From: Planotetraspora mira
GTDB taxonomy: Bacteria > Actinomycetota > Actinomycetes > Streptosporangiales > Streptosporangiaceae
Assembly: GCF_016863275.1 (NCBI RefSeq)
Contig: NZ_BOOO01000051.1
Span: 1-64,000, forward strand
Reading direction: 5' to 3'
Length of the DNA stretch: 64,000 nucleotides
The position numbers were made by a program, and so were the translations under genes. Below the pieces are notes generated by a model. That model made no database searches and was not told the origin of the DNA. It saw only the letters and a program-made list of their open reading frames with translations. This document shows, piece by piece, positions 23,809 through 33,335 of this stretch (its first letter is position 1; each line of letters starts with the position of its first letter).

Positions 23809-25182
23809 TTAGAACTCGAACGATTCGTGGTGGATGCGGCGGCCCGGTACCCCGGCGGCGCGTAATGCGGATATCACGCTGCCGGTCATGCCGGAGGGGC
23901 CGCACACGTAGACGTCATGGTCGCGCAGGCCGGGAATGAGCTCGGTGAGCGTCCGGGGGGCGAAGGGGTCGCCGGTCACGTCGCGGGGGCCGACGCTGTA
24001 ATGCAGGCCCGCGCCCCGGCGCGCGGCGATCGCCTCAAGCTCCTCGCGGAAGACCAGGTCAGCGGTGGTTCGCGCGCGATAGAGCAGGGTGAGGTCACCG
24101 GGACTCGCGGGGATCGACTCGAACAGCGCGCGCATGGGGGTGATGCCCACCCCTCCTGCGATGAGTAGCACCTTGCGGTTCTTGCGGTGGGCCGCGGTGA
24201 ACGCGCCATAGGGGCCTTCTGCGACGACCTTGGTGCCGGGGCGAAGGCGCGCGAGCTCACGGCTCTGCTCGCCCAGGTCCTTCACGGTGATCCGCAGTGC
24301 GTCGCGTCTGGGAGTCGCTGACAGTGAGTACGGGTTGGGGGACCACCACAGTTGCCTGGTGAGGAACCGCCAGCGGAAGTACTGGCCGGGTTCCGCGCGT
24401 AGTTGGTCGAGATGCCGCCCTGTGATGTGGACGGAGACGACTCCTGGAGCCTCGCGGACGACGCGGGTGACCCTCAGCCGGTGCCGGAAGGCGTGCCGTA
24501 CCGGCGTGATGAACCGGTACCAGGCGAGCACCACCGCGACCCCGATGTAGAGGGTGTACCAGGCGGCCTGCGCCGGCCGGTTCCCGATGAACTCGTTGCC
24601 CGTGGCCAGCACGTGCCCGAACGCCAGCCATGCCGCCAGATATGTGTAGAAGTGCAGGTGGAACCAGGTCTCGTAGCGCAGCCTCGGCCTGATGGCCCGA
24701 GCGGAGACGGCCCCGATCCCGACGAGCAGGAGCACGGCCACCGTCGCCTTGAGCACGTCCGGATAGGACAGGTTCAGCGTGACGGTTTCGCCGACGACGT
24801 CCGTGCCGTCGGCCACCGCGTACCCCCAGATGATCAGCAGCGTATGCGCGACGGAGAGCCCTACCACGTAGCGTCCGCCCATGGAGTGCCAGCGGGCGAG
24901 TTTGTCGGATCCAACCCCCCGCTCAAGTGCGGGGATCCGGGCCATCAACGCCAGGAGCACGGCGATCACATAGCCGGCGAGAAGCCCGGTGATGCGCCCA
25001 GCTCCGGTCAGCCAGCCGTCCAGACCGGAGACGCTGAGCGTGTTCGCCCACCACAGGCCGAGTACGGCGAGCGCCCCCGCATAGACGATCGTCAGGACGA
25101 CCGCCGGGTTGGCGCGGGCGCCTCCTGAGCGAACGGCCCGGTGCGTACCGGTGGCCGCACTCCCAGTGAAGGTGGTGCTCAC
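23809..25182 (-). CDS. Ferric-reductase-like transmembrane flavocytochrome
   Basis: The 457-residue protein combines a membrane domain (about residues 20-235, six hydrophobic segments with paired His such as WHSMGGRYVVGLSVAHTLL and FHLHFYTYLAAWLAFGH, the usual heme b ligands) with a cytosolic FAD/NAD(P) ferredoxin-reductase module (PYSLSATP, LLIAGGVGITPMRAL and CGPSGMTG). It should take electrons from NAD(P)H and move them across the membrane, here most likely to the flavinylated protein encoded next. The GTG at 25182 is preferred because AGGAG lies eight bases upstream; an open frame extends to 25263 without a better start. Divergent from the OmpR-type regulator, which may control it. Confidence 0.87.
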   Translation of the reverse strand: MSTTFTGSAATGTHRAVRSGGARANPAVVLTIVYAGALAVLGLWWANTLSVSGLDGWLTGAGRITGLLAGYVIAVLLALMARIPALERGVGSDKLARWHSMGGRYVVGLSVAHTLLIIWGYAVADGTDVVGETVTLNLSYPDVLKATVAVLLLVGIGAVSARAIRPRLRYETWFHLHFYTYLAAWLAFGHVLATGNEFIGNRPAQAAWYTLYIGVAVVLAWYRFITPVRHAFRHRLRVTRVVREAPGVVSVHITGRHLDQLRAEPGQYFRWRFLTRQLWWSPNPYSLSATPRRDALRITVKDLGEQSRELARLRPGTKVVAEGPYGAFTAAHRKNRKVLLIAGGVGITPMRALFESIPASPGDLTLLYRARTTADLVFREELEAIAARRGAGLHYSVGPRDVTGDPFAPRTLTELIPGLRDHDVYVCGPSGMTGSVISALRAAGVPGRRIHHESFEF

Positions 25183-25332
25183 GCGATCTCTCCTCTCGTC
25201 GCTGTGAGCACTCACCGTGCCAACTGAACCTCTCGTTTCCCTATGTTCCGGGTCATTTGCCAACGGTTCATAGCATTCTCAGAGGCAGCTCAGAGGGTCC
25301 GCGTCGAGATTAGGGAGGACCCTGACATCATC

Positions 25333-26061
25333 ATGCGTACGACCTCCGATGGTCTTCCCGACCTGCTTCGCCCAGATGGAACGCCCGTCCGCGTCCTCGT
25401 CGTCGACGACGAGCCGGACCTCGTCGAAGTGCTCAGCGCGGTGCTGCGCTACGAGGGCTGGGAGGTGCGCACCGCGGCGGACGGCGCGGCGGCGGTGAGC
25501 GCCGCCCGCGAGTTCCACCCCGATGCGGTGCTGCTCGACATCATGCTGCCCGACATCGACGGCCTCGAGGTGCTGCGTCGCCTGCGGGCCGAGGCGCCAC
25601 ATGTGTGCGTGTTGTTCCTGACCGCCAGGGACGCCGTGGAGGACCGCATCGCCGGGATCACCGCGGGCGGCGACGACTACGTGACCAAGCCGTTCAGCCT
25701 GGAGGAGGTTCTGGCCCGTCTGCGCGGGCTGCTGCGCCGTGCCGGCAGGGCCCGGGCGACGGAGGGAAACCGGCTGATCGTCGGAGATCTGGTGATGGAC
25801 GAAGACGCGCGGGAGGTGACCCGCGGCGGCGAGTTGGTGGAACTCACGCCGACCGAGTTCGAGCTGCTGCGCTTTCTCATGCGCAACCCGCGCCGGGTGC
25901 TCAGCAAGGCCCAGATCCTCGACCGGGTCTGGTCCTACGACTTCGGCGGCCAGGCCCATGTCGTGGAGCTCTACATCAGCTACCTGCGCAAGAAGATCGA
26001 TGCGGGACGGTCGTCGCTCATTCACACGGTTCGGGGCGTGGGATACGTCCTCAAGCCATGA
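25333..26061 (+). CDS. OmpR/PhoB-family response regulator
   Basis: The 242-residue protein has a receiver domain (VRVLVVDDEPDLVEVL; phospho-acceptor Asp69 in VLLDIMLPD; Lys in YVTKPF) and a winged-helix effector domain (ELTPTEFELLRFLMRN, HVVELYISYLRKKID, IHTVRGVGYVL). It belongs to the group of TcrA/PrrA/MprA regulators. The ATG at 25333 is used; an open frame extends 90 bases upstream without receiver sequence. The kinase gene overlaps its stop (ATGA), so the two are coupled. The divergent ferric-reductase/FMN-binding operon is the obvious nearby target. Confidence 0.92.
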   Translation: MRTTSDGLPDLLRPDGTPVRVLVVDDEPDLVEVLSAVLRYEGWEVRTAADGAAAVSAAREFHPDAVLLDIMLPDIDGLEVLRRLRAEAPHVCVLFLTARDAVEDRIAGITAGGDDYVTKPFSLEEVLARLRGLLRRAGRARATEGNRLIVGDLVMDEDAREVTRGGELVELTPTEFELLRFLMRNPRRVLSKAQILDRVWSYDFGGQAHVVELYISYLRKKIDAGRSSLIHTVRGVGYVLKP

Positions 26062-27485
26062 GGCCCCGCACCCTCCGGGGCCGCCTGGTGGCCGGCGTGC
26101 TCGTGCTGCTCGCGCTCGCCTGCGCGGCGGTCGGCGTGGCCACCTCTCTCGCGTTGGAAAGGTCCCTCCTCGATCGCGTGGACCAGCAGCTGTCGATGAC
26201 GGTCGGCAAGTTCGCCGCCAGCCTGGAGCACCACATTGAGAACGGCGACCTCGGCGACAGCCGAGGGCAGTCACCCGGCACTCTCGGCGTACGCCTCATG
26301 GGCGGGCAGGTGACCGACGCCGCCGTGGTCGTGGCGTCCGGGAACTCCCGTATCAGCTTCCCCGCAGCCGACGCGTCCTGCCTGGCCCGGGTCCCGCTCG
26401 ACGGTCGCGCCCACACCGTGGATTTGTCGGCTCTCGGCGACTACCGCGTGATCGCCATCGCCGGCGCCGACGGCGACGTGCTGATCAACGGGCTGCCCTT
26501 GGCAGGAGACAACGCCACAGTGCACCGCCTCCAGATCATCGAGTCCGTCGTCTTCGCCGCCGTCATGCTCGGCACCGGCGTCGCCGCCACGATCTGGGTA
26601 CGGCTCTCGCTGCGCCCCCTGCAACGGGTGGCGGGAACGGCCCGGCGCGTCACCGAGCTGCCGTTGGCCAGTGGGGCGGTGGAGCTTCCCGACCCCGTGC
26701 CGGACGACGACGCGAGAAGCGAGATAGGGCAGGTCGGCGCGGCATTCAACCGCATGCTCTTCCATGTCGGAGACGCCCTGGCCCGCAGGCACGCGAGCGA
26801 GCAGCGGATGCGCACGTTCGCGGCCGACGCCAGCCACGAGCTACGCACCCCGCTCGCCACCGTCAGGGCACACGTCGAGCTGGCTCGCCGGAACACCGGC
26901 CCGATGCCGCCACACGTCCAGCACGCGCTGGAGCGGATCGACGCGGAGTCCCTCCGGATGGGTGCACTGGTCGACGACCTGCTGCTGCTGGCCAGGCTTG
27001 ATGAAGGCAGGCCGCTGGCCCGAGACGAGGTGGACCTGAGCAGGGTGGTCATCGACGCGACGGGTGACGCGCACGTGTCCGCCCCGGATCACCGGTGGCG
27101 GCTGGAACTGCCCGAGGAACCGGTGACCGTGGTCGGCGACGCCGACCGGCTCCACCAGGTGGTCGCCAACCTTCTAGGCAACGCCCGTGCCCACACCCCG
27201 TCCGGCACCACCGTCACCGTTACCGTCACGGCCGATGTCGCGACGGTTTCCGGCTCCAGCGCGGCGGAGTTGACCATCGCCGACGATGGGCCGGGAATCC
27301 CCGATGAGCTGCAGGGGGAGATCTTCGAGCGGTTCGTCCGGGCGGACAAGGCGCGCTCGCGTGCCTCCGGGGGGAGTGGCCTCGGCCTCGCGATCGTCCG
27401 GGCGGTCGTGGGGGCCCATAACGGCACGGTCGACATGGACAGCCGGCCCGGCCGCACCGTGTTCCGCGTGGTGCTCCCTCGCTAG
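26058..27485 (+). CDS. Membrane sensor histidine kinase (HAMP/HisKA/HATPase)
   Basis: The 475-residue kinase has two membrane helices (about 10-33 and 158-180) enclosing a periplasmic sensor region of 120 residues, a HAMP segment, a HisKA domain with FAADASHELRTPLATV (His260) and a HATPase domain with NLLGNARAHT, DDGPGIPDE and GSGLGLAIV. It is the partner of the OmpR-type regulator whose stop codon it overlaps. The signal is unknown; the gene order next to an envelope redox chain suggests a redox or metal cue. Confidence 0.92.
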   Translation: MRPRTLRGRLVAGVLVLLALACAAVGVATSLALERSLLDRVDQQLSMTVGKFAASLEHHIENGDLGDSRGQSPGTLGVRLMGGQVTDAAVVVASGNSRISFPAADASCLARVPLDGRAHTVDLSALGDYRVIAIAGADGDVLINGLPLAGDNATVHRLQIIESVVFAAVMLGTGVAATIWVRLSLRPLQRVAGTARRVTELPLASGAVELPDPVPDDDARSEIGQVGAAFNRMLFHVGDALARRHASEQRMRTFAADASHELRTPLATVRAHVELARRNTGPMPPHVQHALERIDAESLRMGALVDDLLLLARLDEGRPLARDEVDLSRVVIDATGDAHVSAPDHRWRLELPEEPVTVVGDADRLHQVVANLLGNARAHTPSGTTVTVTVTADVATVSGSSAAELTIADDGPGIPDELQGEIFERFVRADKARSRASGGSGLGLAIVRAVVGAHNGTVDMDSRPGRTVFRVVLPR

Positions 27486-27559
27486 CCGATTCCTGTGTCG
27501 GCCACCTTCCGTCGGCCTCAGCGCGTGCCGCGGGAGACTTGGAGCTCGACAGGCCGCGC

Positions 27560-28672
27560 CTAAGCGCGGGGACGCGAGGTGCTGGGGCTGATGGTCGAGA
27601 GGCGTTGTGGGCTGGCTGCCACGCCGTACGGGCTGTTGCCGACCGTGACGGTTGCGACGATCTTGAGGGTCTTCGGGTCGATGACCGTGAGGGTGCCCGC
27701 TCCCTGCTCTGTGACGTAGATCGCGTTGGACGTGACCGCCATGTTGAACGGGTCGGTGCCCGGGGAGCCCACGGAAACAGTCGCCGAGATGCGGTGACTA
27801 CGAGTGTCGATCACGGATACGTTGCCCGGGCCGAGAACAGCGACGTAGGCCGACCGGCCGTCCGGCCCTAGCGCCACATCGAAAGGGCCATCGCCGACCG
27901 GCACGGTGGCCCTAACCGTGCCGGTACGGACTTCGACAACCGAGACGCTCGCTGCCACCTCATCGGCAATGTAGGCCGACCCGCCGTCCGGGGTGACGGC
28001 GACACCCACCGGGGAGCGGCCTGCAGGCAGGTCCCGGACGGCCCGATGTGTACGGGTGTCGATGACGGACACGCTGCCCGACCCGGCGTTGGCCACGTAG
28101 GCCGCAGCCCCGTCGGGACTGACGGCCACGCTGACAGGGGAGGTGCCGACCGGGACGGACGCGGCCACGCGGTTGGTTCTGGTGTCGAGCACCGAGACGC
28201 TGTTCGAACCGCCGTTGGCAACGTAGAGGAACCTGCCGTCTGGGCTCAGGTCGACACCGCTGGGACTCTTTCCGACCGGCACAGTGCCGACGATCTTGTT
28301 GGTTCGGGTGTCAAGCACCGAGACCTCGGCGGATCCGTTGTCGGCGATGTAGACATGCCTGCCGTCCGGGGAGACCGTTACGCCTTCGGGCGCCGAGCCG
28401 ACCGGCACGGTCGCGACGACCTTGTTCGTTCGGGCATCGATCACGGAGACCGTGTCGTCGAGCTGGTTGGTGACGTACACGTGGCCACTGGCACCCGGGA
28501 GGACGATCACGGAGGGAGCCGCCGCCGAGGCCGGACTGGCCGACGCGGTGAGAAGACCGGACGCCAGCAGGAGCCCGATGCCGACCCTCACTACCGGGCG
28601 GAGCGCCCCTGTGGGCTGCCGGACAGCAGTGTCGCCCCGGGTCCGCCCATAGGTTCGCCGGAGAATATGCAT
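27560..28672 (-). CDS. Exported YVTN seven-repeat beta-propeller protein
   Basis: The 370-residue product has a signal peptide (hydrophobic LLLASGLLTASASPASA ending near residue 50) and seven repeats of about 42 residues with the pattern YVAN...VSVIDTRTN...VPVG.SP.GVAVSPDG, enough for a seven-bladed propeller. Such proteins are extracytoplasmic and bind partners, sugars or metals; no catalytic residue can be named. The ATG at 28672 follows AGGAGG closely. Downstream of the Dyp peroxidase gene on the same strand (76 bp), so the two may be expressed together. Confidence 0.87.
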   Translation of the reverse strand: MHILRRTYGRTRGDTAVRQPTGALRPVVRVGIGLLLASGLLTASASPASAAAPSVIVLPGASGHVYVTNQLDDTVSVIDARTNKVVATVPVGSAPEGVTVSPDGRHVYIADNGSAEVSVLDTRTNKIVGTVPVGKSPSGVDLSPDGRFLYVANGGSNSVSVLDTRTNRVAASVPVGTSPVSVAVSPDGAAAYVANAGSGSVSVIDTRTHRAVRDLPAGRSPVGVAVTPDGGSAYIADEVAASVSVVEVRTGTVRATVPVGDGPFDVALGPDGRSAYVAVLGPGNVSVIDTRSHRISATVSVGSPGTDPFNMAVTSNAIYVTEQGAGTLTVIDPKTLKIVATVTVGNSPYGVAASPQRLSTISPSTSRPRA

Positions 28673-28748
28673 CTCTCCTCCTGTGCACATCGCGAGAGGT
28701 TCGGGTCTGTGGACCGGACCGCCTCTTGCCGGAGACCGGTTCCGGCAG

Positions 28749-30044
28749 TCAGGTCAGGAGTCCGCGGGCGTAGTAATCTCGGTCGTCGCGCACGCCGGGA
28801 AGGGCGAAGAAGTAGCCTCCGCCCCGCGGAGAGATGTAAGGCACCAGTGCTTCGCCTTCCAGCCGGGTCTGCATGGTGATGTAGGTGTTGAGCTCACGCT
28901 GGAAGCAGCAGAACGCGTGTCCCAGATCCAGGCCACCCTGTATGTCGAGGGTCCGGTCGTAGTCGTAGCTGCGACGCAGGATGGTGCTGGTCGACGCCGT
29001 CTCCGGGGTCTGCGGATTGGCAAGGCGGATGTGCGAGTTCAGTGGGGTGATCAGTCCCTGCGGGTCGTTGGTATAGATGGGATCAAGGAGGTCCGAGGCG
29101 TTTTCGTCCATGGCGTACATGGGAGCGCCGCTGGCCTTGCGGCGGCCGAAGATCCGCTCCTGCTGCGTGAGGGGCACTTTCTGCCACGCGTCGAGGTCGA
29201 AATGGACGATGCGCAGCACCTGGTAGGTACCGCCTGCCGCCCACGCGGGCTCAGCGGTGTGCGGCTGCACCCAGACCACCTGATTCATCTGGGCGGCGTT
29301 GGTGGTGTCGGGGTTGGCGATGCCGTCCTTGAAACCGAACCAGTCCCGCGGGGTACCGATGGGGCGCGGCGGATTGCGCTGGCAGTCGATTCGCCAGCGC
29401 GGCCTCATCGCGCTTCCTGTGTGGGCCAGGATGTCCAGCAGCGCGTGCACCGTCGTGTCGCGGTGCCCGGCGCACAGCTGTATCAGCACGTCGCCCTGGG
29501 ACAGCTCGAGGTTCAGGTCGTCGTGGCGGAAGGGCTGCATGGTGATGAGCTGAACCGGTTTGCGTGCGCCCATTCCGTAGCGGCCGTCGAAGAGGGTCGC
29601 GCCGAGGGCGACGGTGACGGTCAGATCGTCCGGTGCGACCTTGGGGCCCAGGATGCCGTCGTCCGGCGGCGCTGATCCAGGGGACGCCTTCGGGGGCATA
29701 CCGCCCGCAGTGAGGAATCGGGCCCGCCCGGTCAGCGTGCGGAACAACTCCGCGAGTTCTCGGCGGTCAGAGGCAGTCACGTCGAAGGAGACGAAGGACC
29801 CGATCGTCTGTGGAGGAGTGGCGATGCCCGCCTGATGGTAGCCGTGGAACGGAATCGCACTCGTGCGCGTGCCCTCGCCGCTCGGCGCGGCGACGTGGGC
29901 CGACTCGCCGCCCAGCAGGCTCCTGCCCACCGCGCCGGCGAGGCCGGCAGCGACTGTGCCCTGGAGGAACGACCGCCGCGTAAAGGCGCCCGCCGGACAC
30001 TCTCCGTCGCTCCATCCGTCTTCTGGGGGCCTTTGGTCAGTCAT
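28749..30044 (-). CDS. Tat-exported Dyp-type peroxidase (EfeB-like)
   Basis: The 431-residue protein starts with a twin-arginine signal (TRRSFLQGTVAAGLAGAV). The Dyp-family GxxDG motif is present as GFKDGIANPD, followed by the proximal heme His in NSHIRLANPQ and the distal-side Arg region. It oxidises dyes or porphyrins with peroxide outside the cell, and the EfeB group has been linked to heme iron release. The start at 30044 is preferred over an upstream in-frame ATG because an AGG-rich site precedes it. No EfeU or EfeO gene is next to it. Confidence 0.9.
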   Translation of the reverse strand: MTDQRPPEDGWSDGECPAGAFTRRSFLQGTVAAGLAGAVGRSLLGGESAHVAAPSGEGTRTSAIPFHGYHQAGIATPPQTIGSFVSFDVTASDRRELAELFRTLTGRARFLTAGGMPPKASPGSAPPDDGILGPKVAPDDLTVTVALGATLFDGRYGMGARKPVQLITMQPFRHDDLNLELSQGDVLIQLCAGHRDTTVHALLDILAHTGSAMRPRWRIDCQRNPPRPIGTPRDWFGFKDGIANPDTTNAAQMNQVVWVQPHTAEPAWAAGGTYQVLRIVHFDLDAWQKVPLTQQERIFGRRKASGAPMYAMDENASDLLDPIYTNDPQGLITPLNSHIRLANPQTPETASTSTILRRSYDYDRTLDIQGGLDLGHAFCCFQRELNTYITMQTRLEGEALVPYISPRGGGYFFALPGVRDDRDYYARGLLT

Positions 30045-30436
30045 GGTTTCGCCCTGACCTCTGAGCACCCGACAAAGTTACTTTTCGGGTCATGTTCATC
30101 GGCTCGCGCTCTGACTCGATGGGAAACGAGCCTGTCGCCCTTATCAAGCCAAAGGGAACACGCCTCGATCCCGCTTTCGACGTTTGCCGTCCTCGCGGAT
30201 AGCCCCCGCTTCGAACCCACTCCAGCGGAACTCCCGACATCCATGCTAGCTGCAGGGCGCGGTCGATCTCACGCGCCGTTCGGGCTGTTCAAGGGCCTGT
30301 CCACACCCGTACCCGCACGCGATTCCTCCCAGGACACACCGTCCCGAACGATCGGGTGTCCACGAGATGGGATCGCGTCCAGGTTTTAAGGGATTTTTCA
30401 TTCATTTCTGGGGGAGTCTCAGCGCGGCTCGCGAGG
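30045..30436. other. Gene-free stretch upstream of the Dyp peroxidase gene
   Basis: About 390 bases with no frame I can support. It should hold the promoter of the Dyp gene. An AT-rich run (TTTTAAGGGATTTTTCATTC, about 30385-30404) near the right end is a likely promoter region for the small gene at 30468. Confidence 0.4.
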
Positions 30437-30454
30437 TTCGTTCCATCGAACGAA
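30437..30454 (+). promoter_or_regulatory. Perfect inverted repeat, candidate operator
   Basis: TTCGTTC and GAACGAA are separated by CATC. The palindrome lies directly before the Shine-Dalgarno sequence AGGAG of the small gene at 30468, so a bound regulator would block its expression. It is not a LexA box, because the half-sites point the other way. Confidence 0.5.
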
Positions 30455-30467
30455 AGGAGCGGTCTCC

Positions 30468-30626
30468 ATGTTTTCCCGCAGGCTGACCAAGATCGCGATG
30501 TCAGGGCCGTCGATTGCTGGAGGTTCATGCGCCGGCGGCGCGGCGCCGCCTCCCCCGTCAGTGTCTTCGCCAGGCTGGTCGGCCCGGATCGCCGAGCAGC
30601 CGGTTCGCAGAGCGCCATGTGAGTAA
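30468..30626 (+). CDS. Small unknown protein, possibly truncated
   Basis: The 52-residue frame MFSRRLTKIAMSG... has a strong AGGAG eight bases before its ATG, which is the main evidence. The second half is rich in Pro, Ala and Arg and has no recognisable fold, so the original frame may be broken after about 20 residues. I do not recognise the family. It lies 74 bp before the flavin monooxygenase gene. Confidence 0.35.
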   Translation: MFSRRLTKIAMSGPSIAGGSCAGGAAPPPPSVSSPGWSARIAEQPVRRAPCE

Positions 30627-30699
30627 ACGTGGCGTGGCGGTGGTCGGGGCCGGTGGGGAGTGCGTGGTTGAGTTGGCCCGGACCACGGGGGTGTCACTC

Positions 30700-31569
30700 A
30701 TGAACGTCGGCCTTGGCCTGCCCATCAGCGATCCGCCTCTGCTGCTCGACTGGGCCCGGAGCGCGGACGCCGGTCCGTTCAGCACCCTCGCCCTGCTGGA
30801 CCGGTTGGTGTACGACAATCCGGAACCGCTCGTGATGCTCGCCGCGCTCGCGGGTGTCACCAGCCGGATCCGCGTGCAGACGGAAGTGCTGCTTGCGCCG
30901 CTTCGCGAGCCCGCTCTCATGGCCAAACAGGCCGCCACCCTCGATCGTCTGTCGGGCGGCCGGCTCACACTCGGCATCGGGCTGGGAGGGCGACGGGACG
31001 ACTACCTGGCTGCGGGAGTCGATTCCCATGGCCGTGGAGCACGCCTCAACGAGATCATGATGGACATGCGCCGTATCTGGTCCGGGGAGCCGTACGGGGA
31101 GGAGAGCGGGCCGATCGGGCCGGCGCCCGTACGCGAAGGCGGCCCGGAGATTCTTTTCGGCGCGCTCAAGCCGGCCGCCATCGAGCGCATCGCTCGTTTC
31201 GGGGACGGCCTGCTGAGCGCATCGCCGCTGACCGAAATGGACCGGCTCTTCCGTGCCACCGAGCAGGCATGGCGGTCGGCCGGCCGTAGCGGCCGCCCCA
31301 AACTGGTCGCCCAGCTCAACGCCGCTCTCGGCCCGGAGCCGACCATCGAAGAGGCACGCGGTCACCTTCACCGTTATTACAGCGGACCCCACTACATGGA
31401 CATGCCGCCGGATTACACCGAGATGGTCGTGCAGAGGATGCTCACCACCCCTGACGAGGTCCGCGACGCCGTCCAGCAGGTGACGGACGTCGGAGCCGAC
31501 GAGATCATCTTTTACTGCTGGTCCGTGGACATGGGGCAGATCGACCGCTTCGCCGAGACGCTGGCATAA
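30700..31569 (+). CDS. LLM-class flavin-dependent oxidoreductase
   Basis: The 289-residue protein is a TIM-barrel luciferase-like monooxygenase using FMNH2 or F420. It begins MNVGLGLPISDPPLLLDWAR and has the barrel segments SRIRVQTEVLLAPLREPALMAKQAATLDRLS and LTLGIGLGGRRDDY, as well as ILFGALKPAAIERIARFGDG. Members of this group act on varied substrates and the chemistry here is unknown. The ATG at 30700 is chosen because the conserved first strand begins there. Confidence 0.88.
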   Translation: MNVGLGLPISDPPLLLDWARSADAGPFSTLALLDRLVYDNPEPLVMLAALAGVTSRIRVQTEVLLAPLREPALMAKQAATLDRLSGGRLTLGIGLGGRRDDYLAAGVDSHGRGARLNEIMMDMRRIWSGEPYGEESGPIGPAPVREGGPEILFGALKPAAIERIARFGDGLLSASPLTEMDRLFRATEQAWRSAGRSGRPKLVAQLNAALGPEPTIEEARGHLHRYYSGPHYMDMPPDYTEMVVQRMLTTPDEVRDAVQQVTDVGADEIIFYCWSVDMGQIDRFAETLA

Positions 31570-31777
31570 CCGGCCCTTCGGCTCCGTCGCAGCCGGCACC
31601 TCACCATCCCTTCAGGACGCGCAGTGTGAGTGATGCGATGGCGACGATGGCGGTTGACCTCCCGGAAGGGGCAGCGCCTTTGAGCGGGCGGTGCCAATGC
31701 GATGATGCGAACCCCAGATGCCGAAACGGCGGCGCCGAGCGGGGGCATCGTGATGCGATCAAGGACCTGGTGGACCG

Positions 31778-32575
31778 ATGAAACCTTCCATGGCACAGAC
31801 GCGGTCGGTCGCCGTCGTCACCGGCGCGGGCAGCGCCGACGGTATCGGTTTCGCCTGCGCACGGCGGCTCGTCGCGGACGGGATGCGCGTAGTGCTGACC
31901 TCCACCACGGAGCGCATTCATGAACGCGCTGCCGAATTGCGGGAGCATGGCGCCGAGGCGGCGGGCCTCGCCGCGGACCTCACCGACCCCAGCGCCGCCG
32001 GAGAACTGGTCCGCCTGGCCACCGAACGGTACGGCCGGCTGGACGTGCTGATCAACAACGCGGGCATGACCTCGGTGAGCGACCCCGACGACTCGGCAGA
32101 AATCGGCCGGATCTCCAACGACCAGTGGCAACGGTCGATCGCCCGCAACCTGGACACCGCGTTCTTCATGACCCGGGCGGCGCTGGAGCCCATGTTGGCC
32201 GGCGGCTACGGCCGGATCGTCAATATGGCCTCGGTCTCCGGACCGGTCCTCGCCTTCAGCGGCGACAGCGCCTACCACGCGGCCAAGGCCGGAGTCGTCG
32301 GTCTAACCCGCAGCGTGGCGATCGAGGTGGCGAAGCGGGGCGTGACCGTCAACGCGGTGGCTCCCGGGTGGATCGCGACAGGCTCCTCCACCGACCGGGA
32401 GCTGATGCTGGGCGCGGCCACACCGTTGGGGCGGTCGGGCACCGCCGAAGAGGTAGCCGGTCTGGTGGCCTTTCTCGCGTCTCCGGAGGCGAGCTACATC
32501 ACCGGCCAGGTCTTCGTGGTCGACGGCGGGAACTCAATCCAAGAGGAAGGTGCCATCCCCTCTCCGCCATGGTGA
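31778..32575 (+). CDS. SDR-family oxidoreductase (FabG-like)
   Basis: The 265-residue protein is a classical short-chain dehydrogenase: NAD(P)-binding TGAGSADGIG, the NNAG motif (INNAGM), catalytic Ser in NMASVSGP, Tyr-x3-Lys in AYHAAKAG and the C-terminal GQVFVVDGG. The insertion of SAD within the glycine motif is slightly unusual. Substrate unknown. It has no close partner gene; the flavin oxidoreductase lies 208 bp upstream on the same strand. Confidence 0.9.
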   Translation: MKPSMAQTRSVAVVTGAGSADGIGFACARRLVADGMRVVLTSTTERIHERAAELREHGAEAAGLAADLTDPSAAGELVRLATERYGRLDVLINNAGMTSVSDPDDSAEIGRISNDQWQRSIARNLDTAFFMTRAALEPMLAGGYGRIVNMASVSGPVLAFSGDSAYHAAKAGVVGLTRSVAIEVAKRGVTVNAVAPGWIATGSSTDRELMLGAATPLGRSGTAEEVAGLVAFLASPEASYITGQVFVVDGGNSIQEEGAIPSPPW

Positions 32576-33171
32576 GGTACACGCGTCGAGCGGACGGGCA
32601 CCGATGGCGACACGGCCGGGCCGGCGTTCGGCGCGCGTGGGCAGGATGACGTCGGCGCCGCCGTCATACGGGTGATACAGCCACCGGAGGTCGGGAGGGC
32701 TAAGGATCACGCTGTAGATTTCGTCGTCTGCGACCGCTCGCAATATGGCATCGATGATGCGGGGCCGCCATGGTCGTGTCTCGGCATAGAGCTGCGTGTA
32801 GATGCGGAAGTCGGGGTCGTCGTCTGGGTCTTCGATGAGGGTCTGCCAGTGCTGTGCTAACGGTGCGACTTCTGACCGCCTGGGCCACTTCGGGGGTGTG
32901 GGTGCCGGAGTGTCCGTCCAGTCGGCCGTGATGACCAGGAGTTCTGGGTCCGGATCGAGTTCAGCCAGCGCGGTGTAATGGCGGTCGAGCACGATGGTGT
33001 ATTCCGCCTCGTTGTCCGGGTAGCGCTTGGATTCCGGAAGGCTGTGGAACCTGATCCAGCGGTCTGGACAGTGACCGCGAAGCCAGTGGCAATGGGCGGG
33101 CACTCGGGCCACTGCCGCTCCCAGAGCCGGCTCAGTGCTTGCGGATCGACGACACCAGACACGATCACCAC
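32534..33171 (-). pseudogene. DUF3885-like protein gene with frameshift
   Basis: The minus strand encodes the DUF3885-type core WIRFHSLPESKRYPDNEAEY, then RWLYHPYDGGADVILPT, but its N-terminal part (VDPQALSRLWERQWPECPP) lies in another frame; the switch is near 33085. The C-terminal 40 residues after ILPTRAERRPG look unrelated to the family and overlap the end of the SDR gene. Either a one-base indel in the genome or a sequencing error explains the first break; the odd tail argues for a true pseudogene. Function of the family is unknown. Confidence 0.5.
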
Positions 33172-33335
33172 GCTGTTTTAGCCGACGACCTGGCAGACGG
33201 GCAAACGACCCGGTCTGGGGCGCAGCCGCCAGGCGGCCACGACGGGTGCTCCGCAAGCGCGAGGCGTGGGAATGATTTCGATCGACCCGAGTTCGCGCGC
33301 GACCCGACGTCGTACCACGCACCTAAACTGCCGCC

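Noticed and set aside
27540-27560. GGGAGACTTGG as a DevR-type box after the sensor kinase gene
   Set aside because: It lies between two gene ends, matches only half of the palindrome and controls nothing obvious.
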